A DNA stretch of 64,000 nucleotides from Bacteroidales bacterium (GTDB lineage: Bacteria > Bacteroidota > Bacteroidia > Bacteroidales > UBA932), in NCBI GenBank assembly GCA_017446775.1, contig JAFSQE010000015.1:1-64000 (forward strand), given 5' to 3'. Below the pieces are notes generated by a model that had not been told where the DNA came from, did no database searches, and saw only the letters and a program-made list of their open reading frames with translations. Position numbers and translations under genes: made by a program. Shown piece by piece: positions 59,709 through 64,000 of this stretch. The first letter of the stretch is position 1. Each line of letters starts with the position of its first letter.

Positions 59709-60833
59709 ATGAGCGCACTGAGAAATACTTTGGACAAAATGAAGCCGACCTTCTCCAAAGGCGGCAAGCTGAGCGCCCTGGGTTCTTTCTTCGATGCGAT
59801 GGAGACCTTCTTCTTCGTGCCCAAGACAGTTACCCGCCGCGGTACTCATGTAAGGGACAGCATTGACCTTAAACGTACGATGATCACAGTGATCATTGCG
59901 CTGCTCCCCGTTTTCCTTTTCAGCATCTACAATATCGGCTACCAGATGAACCTCGCCTACAGCCTTGGCTGGGGCTTTTGGACCATCGTCTGGAAAGGCT
60001 TCCTCAAGATACTCCCGCTCTATCTGGTATCGTACATCGTGGGTCTTTTCTTCGAGTGTATGTTCGCCCAGATCAAGGGAGAAGAGGTTAACGAAGGTTA
60101 CTTCGTCACCGGCTTTCTGATCCCCCTCATCGTGCCCGTAACCATCCCCCTGTGGATGCTTGCAATCGCCGTTGCCTTTGCAGTGGTTATCGGCAAGGAG
60201 GTGTTTGGCGGTACCGGCATGAACATCTGGAACCCGGCGCTTCTGACCCGTGCATTCCTGTTCTTCTCTTACCCCAAGATGATGAGCGGCGATGCCGTAT
60301 GGATTGCCCACAAGGCTGGCGTCGATGCGGTTTCGTGCGCAACCCCTCTGGCAGAGATGACCAGCGGCGGAATTGAGGCGATAAGCTATTCTCCGCTGCA
60401 GATGTTCATCGGCCTTATCCCCGGTAGCGTCGGTGAAACCTCCACGCTTTGCATATTGCTGGGCGCGCTGCTGCTCATCTTTACCGGAGTCGGCAGCTGG
60501 AAGATAATGCTCAGCTGCGTGGCCGGCGGCCTGCTGATGGGTCTGCTGGGCGGCGACGTTCCGGCATACTATCAGCTGCTTATGGGCGGCTTTGCATTCG
60601 GCTGTGTGTTTATGGCCACCGACCCCGTGACCAGCGCCCAGACCGAGACCGGCAAGTGGATCTACGGATTCCTGGTGGGTGCTTTTGCAGTGCTTCTGCG
60701 TCTGTTCAACCCCGGTTATCCGGAAGGTATGATGTTATCTATCCTGCTGATGAACACGTTTGCTCCGCTGATCGACCATATCGTCGTGAATGCCAACATC
60801 CGTCGCCGTCTGCGCAGGGCCAAAACCGTTTAA
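59709..60833 (+). CDS. nqrB: Na+-translocating NADH:quinone oxidoreductase subunit B
   Basis: 374 residues, about 10 helices; the main sodium channel subunit. The covalently FMN-binding threonine is Thr212 in VDAVSCATPLAEM, with Cys where most homologs have Gly (SGAT). GGTGMNIWNPALLTRAFLFFSYP and MATDPVTSAQTETGKWIYG are family signatures. Somewhat shorter than Vibrio NqrB (about 415), mainly at the N-terminus. It lies 12 bases before nqrC. Confidence 0.96.
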   Translation: MSALRNTLDKMKPTFSKGGKLSALGSFFDAMETFFFVPKTVTRRGTHVRDSIDLKRTMITVIIALLPVFLFSIYNIGYQMNLAYSLGWGFWTIVWKGFLKILPLYLVSYIVGLFFECMFAQIKGEEVNEGYFVTGFLIPLIVPVTIPLWMLAIAVAFAVVIGKEVFGGTGMNIWNPALLTRAFLFFSYPKMMSGDAVWIAHKAGVDAVSCATPLAEMTSGGIEAISYSPLQMFIGLIPGSVGETSTLCILLGALLLIFTGVGSWKIMLSCVAGGLLMGLLGGDVPAYYQLLMGGFAFGCVFMATDPVTSAQTETGKWIYGFLVGAFAVLLRLFNPGYPEGMMLSILLMNTFAPLIDHIVVNANIRRRLRRAKTV

Positions 60834-60845
60834 ATAAGGTGCACC

Positions 60846-61646
60846 ATGAATACAAACAGCAATACTTATACAGTTATCTACACCACCGTGCTGGTGGTGA
60901 TAGTGGCGGCGGTTCTGGCGTTTGCATCTTCTGCCCTCAAGCAGAGGCAGGACGATAACGTGGCGCTGGCAAAGATGAAGACCATCATGCTGGCAGCCAA
61001 CTATGGACAGAATGCCGACGGGTCTGCCGACAAGAATGCCGACTTCATGAAACTCTACAACGACCATATCGTCAACACCTTGGTGCTTGACGCAGAAGGC
61101 AATGTCGTAGAGGGCGTGGATGCATTCCGCGACGTAGACCTCAAGACACAGTTCTCAAACCTCAAGAAGGGACAGAGTGTGAACCTCCCGGTTTACCAGT
61201 GCAAGATGGACGACGGTCGCATAGTAGACATCGTTGCAATGTACGGAGCAGGCCTCTGGGGTGCTATCTGGGGCTATGTGGCAGTGGAGCCCGACGGCGA
61301 AACCCTCTGCGGCGCCATCTTCGACCACGCCAGTGAGACCCCCGGCCTCGGTGCCAAGATTGCCGAGCCCGCATTCTACACCCAGTTCCGCGGCAAGAAA
61401 CTCTCTGCAAGCGGCGAGTTCTCTTCTGTGACGGTGATCAACGGCGGAGCACACGGCTCTGAAAACGGTGTTGACGCCATCTCCGGCGCAACCATGACAT
61501 CCAAGGCTGTGAGCGAGTCTCTCGAGCAGTGGCTGGGTGCATATAAGGCATATTTTACTAACCGCACATCTGCCCAGAAACAGGAGCAGCCTTGCTGCTG
61601 CTGCGACGAAGCTGAATGCGCAGAAAACACAGAGAGCAATGAATAA
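60846..61646 (+). CDS. nqrC: Na+-translocating NADH:quinone oxidoreductase subunit C
   Basis: 266 residues with one N-terminal membrane helix (YTVIYTTVLVVIVAAVLAFAS) and a periplasmic FMN-binding domain. The flavinylated threonine is Thr216 in DAISGATMTSKAV; it needs the ApbE flavin transferase, not in this window. The C-terminus has an extra cysteine-rich tail (PCCCCDEAECAENTESNE) not expected in NqrC. It overlaps nqrD by 8 bases. Confidence 0.95.
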   Translation: MNTNSNTYTVIYTTVLVVIVAAVLAFASSALKQRQDDNVALAKMKTIMLAANYGQNADGSADKNADFMKLYNDHIVNTLVLDAEGNVVEGVDAFRDVDLKTQFSNLKKGQSVNLPVYQCKMDDGRIVDIVAMYGAGLWGAIWGYVAVEPDGETLCGAIFDHASETPGLGAKIAEPAFYTQFRGKKLSASGEFSSVTVINGGAHGSENGVDAISGATMTSKAVSESLEQWLGAYKAYFTNRTSAQKQEQPCCCCDEAECAENTESNE

Positions 61647-62259
61647 GGAAATATATACAAAACCCTTCTTCAAGGGGAACCCCATCACGGTGCTGGTGCT
61701 CGGTATCTGCTCTTCACTGGCAGTTACCGTACAGCTCAAGGGCGCCCTTGTGATGGCCCTTTCCGTGACCATCGTAACGGCATGCTCAAGCCTGATTCTC
61801 TCGCTGCTGCGCAACACCATCCCTTCGCGCGTGCGCATCATCGTGCAGCTGGTTGTGGTGGCGATGTTCGTAATCCTCATCGACCAGGTGCTCAAGGCGT
61901 TTGCCTATGACACCAGCAAGATGCTGTCGGTTTACATCGGCCTTATTATAACCAACTGTATCATCATGGGCCGCATAGAGGCTTTCGCCCTGGGCAACAA
62001 GCCCTGGCCGAGCTTTGTGGACGGTGCCTGCAACGGACTGGGCTACGGCATGATTCTGATTATCGTAGCCTTCTTCCGCGAGCTGCTGGGCAGCGGTACG
62101 CTGTTCGGTTTGCAGGTGATTCCCGCAAGCTGGTATCTCGAGAACGGCGGCTGGTATATGAACAACGGTCTTATGATTCTCCCTCCCATGGCGCTGATCC
62201 TTCTGGGTTGCGTGGTATGGATTCAGAGAAGCATACAGAAAGACCTTCAAGAGAAATAG
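61639..62259 (+). CDS. nqrD: Na+-translocating NADH:quinone oxidoreductase subunit D
   Basis: 206 residues, six helices, paralogous to NqrE. Start ATG 61639 (MNKEIYTKPFFKGNPITVLVLGICSSLAVT) inside the end of nqrC is preferred because the family starts here. ITNCIIMGRIEAFA and GYGMILIIVAFFRELLGSGTLFG are conserved. It forms with NqrE the inner-membrane site for an iron centre, whose cysteine ligand is in TNCIIMG. Confidence 0.96.
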   Translation: MNKEIYTKPFFKGNPITVLVLGICSSLAVTVQLKGALVMALSVTIVTACSSLILSLLRNTIPSRVRIIVQLVVVAMFVILIDQVLKAFAYDTSKMLSVYIGLIITNCIIMGRIEAFALGNKPWPSFVDGACNGLGYGMILIIVAFFRELLGSGTLFGLQVIPASWYLENGGWYMNNGLMILPPMALILLGCVVWIQRSIQKDLQEK

Positions 62260-62271
62260 GAGGAGACGGAT

Positions 62272-62886
62272 ATGGAATATTTGAATCTGTTTATCAAGTC
62301 TGTCTTTGTAGACAACATGATATTCGCGTTCTTTCTGGGAATGTGCTCGTTCCTGGCAGTCTCGAAGAACGTGAAAACCGCTACGGGTCTTGGCCTGGCA
62401 GTGATTTTTGTGCTGGGCATCACCCTGCCTCTGAACTATTTGCTCTATGAGTATATCCTCAAGCCCGGCGCCCTTGCATGGCTGAACGAAGCTTACGCAA
62501 CCGTCGATTTGAGCTTTTTGAGCTACATAGTGTTCATAGCCACCATCGCCACCTTCACCCAGGTTGTGGAGATGTTCGTGGAGAAGTTCGCCCCCGGCCT
62601 GTACAACTCGCTGGGTATCTTCCTCCCGCTGATTGCCGTCAACTGCGCCATCCTGGGCGGTTCGCTGTTCATGCAGGAGCGCGGCTACGCTAATCTGGGC
62701 GAGGCGTTCACCTTTGGCATCGGCAGCGGTGTGGGCTGGTTCCTGGCCATCGTTACAATGGCTGCAATCCGCGAAAAGCTCTCGTACAGCAACATTCCCG
62801 CCGGCCTGAAGGGCCTCGGCATTTCGTTTATCATCACCGGTCTTATGGGCATCGCGTTCATGAGTTTCATGGGTATTCAATTATAG
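62272..62886 (+). CDS. nqrE: Na+-translocating NADH:quinone oxidoreductase subunit E
   Basis: 204 residues, six helices: [33 protein letters not shown] at the N-terminus, [18 protein letters not shown] with the iron-ligating Cys, and [20 protein letters not shown]. Inverted-topology paralog of NqrD. nqrF follows after 12 bases with a GGAGGG ribosome-binding site. Confidence 0.96.
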   Translation: MEYLNLFIKSVFVDNMIFAFFLGMCSFLAVSKNVKTATGLGLAVIFVLGITLPLNYLLYEYILKPGALAWLNEAYATVDLSFLSYIVFIATIATFTQVVEMFVEKFAPGLYNSLGIFLPLIAVNCAILGGSLFMQERGYANLGEAFTFGIGSGVGWFLAIVTMAAIREKLSYSNIPAGLKGLGISFIITGLMGIAFMSFMGIQL

Positions 62887-62898
62887 GAGGGCAGGATT

Positions 62899-64000
62899 AT
62901 GAGTATGCAAGTTTTGATTGTTTCTGTTGTAGCCTGCCTGGCACTGATTCTCCTGCTGGTGGCGCTTCTGCTGGTGGTAAAGGCACGCCTTACCCCGAGC
63001 GGCACTGTCAAGATCGATATCAACAACGGCAAGAGGGTGGTGGACGTGCCTCAGGGCGGTTCGCTGCTGGCAACCCTTGCCGACCAGAAGATTTTCCTCC
63101 CCTCCGCCTGCGGCGGTAAGGGCTCCTGCGGACAGTGCAAGTGCCGCGTTCTCGAGGGCGGCGGAAGTATCCTCCCCACCGAGACTGTGCATTTCTCTCG
63201 CAAGCAGATTAACGACCACTGGCGTCTTGGCTGCCAGGTCAAGGTTAAGGACAACCTCAAGATAGAGGTGCCCGACAGCGCCCTGAGCGTCAAGAAGCTG
63301 GAGTGCGAGGTTATATCCAACAAGAACGTGGCTACCTTTATCAAGGAGTTCACCGTGAAGTTGCCTGAAGGCGAGGATATCGAGTTCAAGAGCGGTGAGT
63401 ATATCCAGATTGATATCCCCGTTTACGATGCAGACTTCTCTACCATAGATGTGGATCCCATCTACAAGGCCGACTGGGAGAAGTACGGTTTCTTCGACAT
63501 CAAGTACAAGAACACCGTGCCCACCATCCGTGCCTATTCCATGGCCTCCTATCCTGCAGAGAAGGGTGTGATCAAACTCAACGTCCGCATCGCGACACCT
63601 CCGTTCGACCGCAATCAGCCCAAGGGCGTCTTCAAGATGCTCCCCGTGCCTCCGGGCATAGGTTCTACATATGTCTTCACCCGCAAGCCGGGCGACAAGG
63701 TGATGATAAGCGGCCCTTACGGCGAATTCCTGCTCCCCAAGGACGATCCCGACGATATGCAGTATATCTTCGTGGGCGGCGGTGCCGGCATGGCTCCTTT
63801 GCGCAGCCATATCATGCATCTGTTCAAGACACTCAAGACCGGTCGCGAGGTACACTTCTTCTATGGTGCACGTGCCCTTGTGGAGGCGTTCTATCTGGAA
63901 GATTTCGCAGAGATCGAGCGTGAGTTCCCCAACTTCCACTTCCATCTGGCACTGGACCGTCCCGATCCGGCAGCCGATGCAGCGGGCGTGAAGTATACCG
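62899..64000 (+). CDS. nqrF: Na+-translocating NADH:quinone oxidoreductase subunit F, 3' end cut by the window
   Basis: NADH-oxidizing subunit; 367 codons are present and the end lies beyond base 64000 (family about 410-430). One N-terminal helix (VLIVSVVACLALILLLVALLLVV), then a 2Fe-2S ferredoxin domain with Cys71, Cys77, Cys80 and Cys112, and the FAD domain with RAYSMASYP. The NADH domain has begun with GGGAGMAPLRSH. Electrons pass from NADH to FAD to the iron-sulfur cluster and on to the membrane subunits. Confidence 0.96.
   Translation, partial: MSMQVLIVSVVACLALILLLVALLLVVKARLTPSGTVKIDINNGKRVVDVPQGGSLLATLADQKIFLPSACGGKGSCGQCKCRVLEGGGSILPTETVHFSRKQINDHWRLGCQVKVKDNLKIEVPDSALSVKKLECEVISNKNVATFIKEFTVKLPEGEDIEFKSGEYIQIDIPVYDADFSTIDVDPIYKADWEKYGFFDIKYKNTVPTIRAYSMASYPAEKGVIKLNVRIATPPFDRNQPKGVFKMLPVPPGIGSTYVFTRKPGDKVMISGPYGEFLLPKDDPDDMQYIFVGGGAGMAPLRSHIMHLFKTLKTGREVHFFYGARALVEAFYLEDFAEIEREFPNFHFHLALDRPDPAADAAGVKYT

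Noticed and set aside
62881-63945. 354-codon open frame on the minus strand opposite nqrF
   Set aside because: The nqrF reading has all expected cofactor motifs; the antisense frame has none.

Overview
The window is about 64 kb of gene-dense bacterial chromosome, with mid-to-high 50s % G+C judged by eye. It points to the phylum Bacteroidota, order Bacteroidales. The evidence is the Bacteroidetes promoter signature (TTTG near -33, about 19-21 bases, then TAnnTTTG at -7) in front of nearly every transcription unit, a Bacteroidetes-type ParC, an omega/Rpb6-like subunit, NQR and KorAB, Skp/OmpH paralogs beside BamA, a DoxX/MauE membrane protein and a tRNA-Thr/Tyr/Gly cluster. The G+C would fit an Alistipes-like member of the Rikenellaceae, but that is only a guess. 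The content is mainly housekeeping. I see no prophage, insertion sequence, CRISPR array or defence island.

Layout. 1-340: a leftward tRNA cluster with its own promoter. 0.33-3.5 kb: purA-dxs, leftward. 3.6-5.7 kb: an exported enolase-superfamily epimerase and an esterase. 5.7-8.2 kb: an orphan FtsX-type permease and nagA. 8.3-13.6 kb: the rluB-like, era, parC and aroK genes, meeting recJ tail to tail. 15.4-19.7 kb: lysS, an rRNA methyltransferase, aroE, ssb and a small outer-membrane protein, ending in a bidirectional terminator shared with pgi. 21.1-21.55 kb: tRNA-Leu(GAG), whose terminator stem extends into the tRNA 3' end, followed by an 85-base structured element in tandem. 21.6-27.2 kb: lysoplasmalogenase, a 5'-truncated GH66 (dextranase-type) gene, a CotH-kinase lipoprotein, yqeY and a GH31 glycosidase. 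This is the only accessory-looking stretch.

27.2-30.4 kb: purU (leftward) and thrBC. 30.4-38.8 kb: priA (leftward), then trxB, bamD, the omega-like gene, recN, nagB and an M24 aminopeptidase. 38.8-42.8 kb: a leftward set pdxJ, ompH-like, purC and a LysM/periplasmic-binding-fold protein. 42.9-52.6 kb: nadK, uppS, bamA, two skp genes, korAB and two short-chain dehydrogenases. 52.6-58.3 kb: folP against tmk, a DoxX-type protein and yraN, then uvrD leftward. 58.3-64 kb: nqrABCDE and most of nqrF, cut by the window edge.

Linked functions. UppS, BamA, Skp, BamD, the LysM protein and the exported epimerase serve the envelope. NagA and NagB, encoded apart, are consecutive steps of amino-sugar catabolism. 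KorAB makes reduced ferredoxin, while NQR pumps sodium using NADH. AroK and AroE are both shikimate-pathway enzymes. The main points for a second look are the tRNA-Leu repeat and extended terminator, the GH66 remnant, predicted leaderless transcripts (uvrD, thrB, the epimerase), a palindromic face-to-face promoter pair at folP/tmk, an inverted repeat at the start of the aminopeptidase gene, and the LysM fusion protein.
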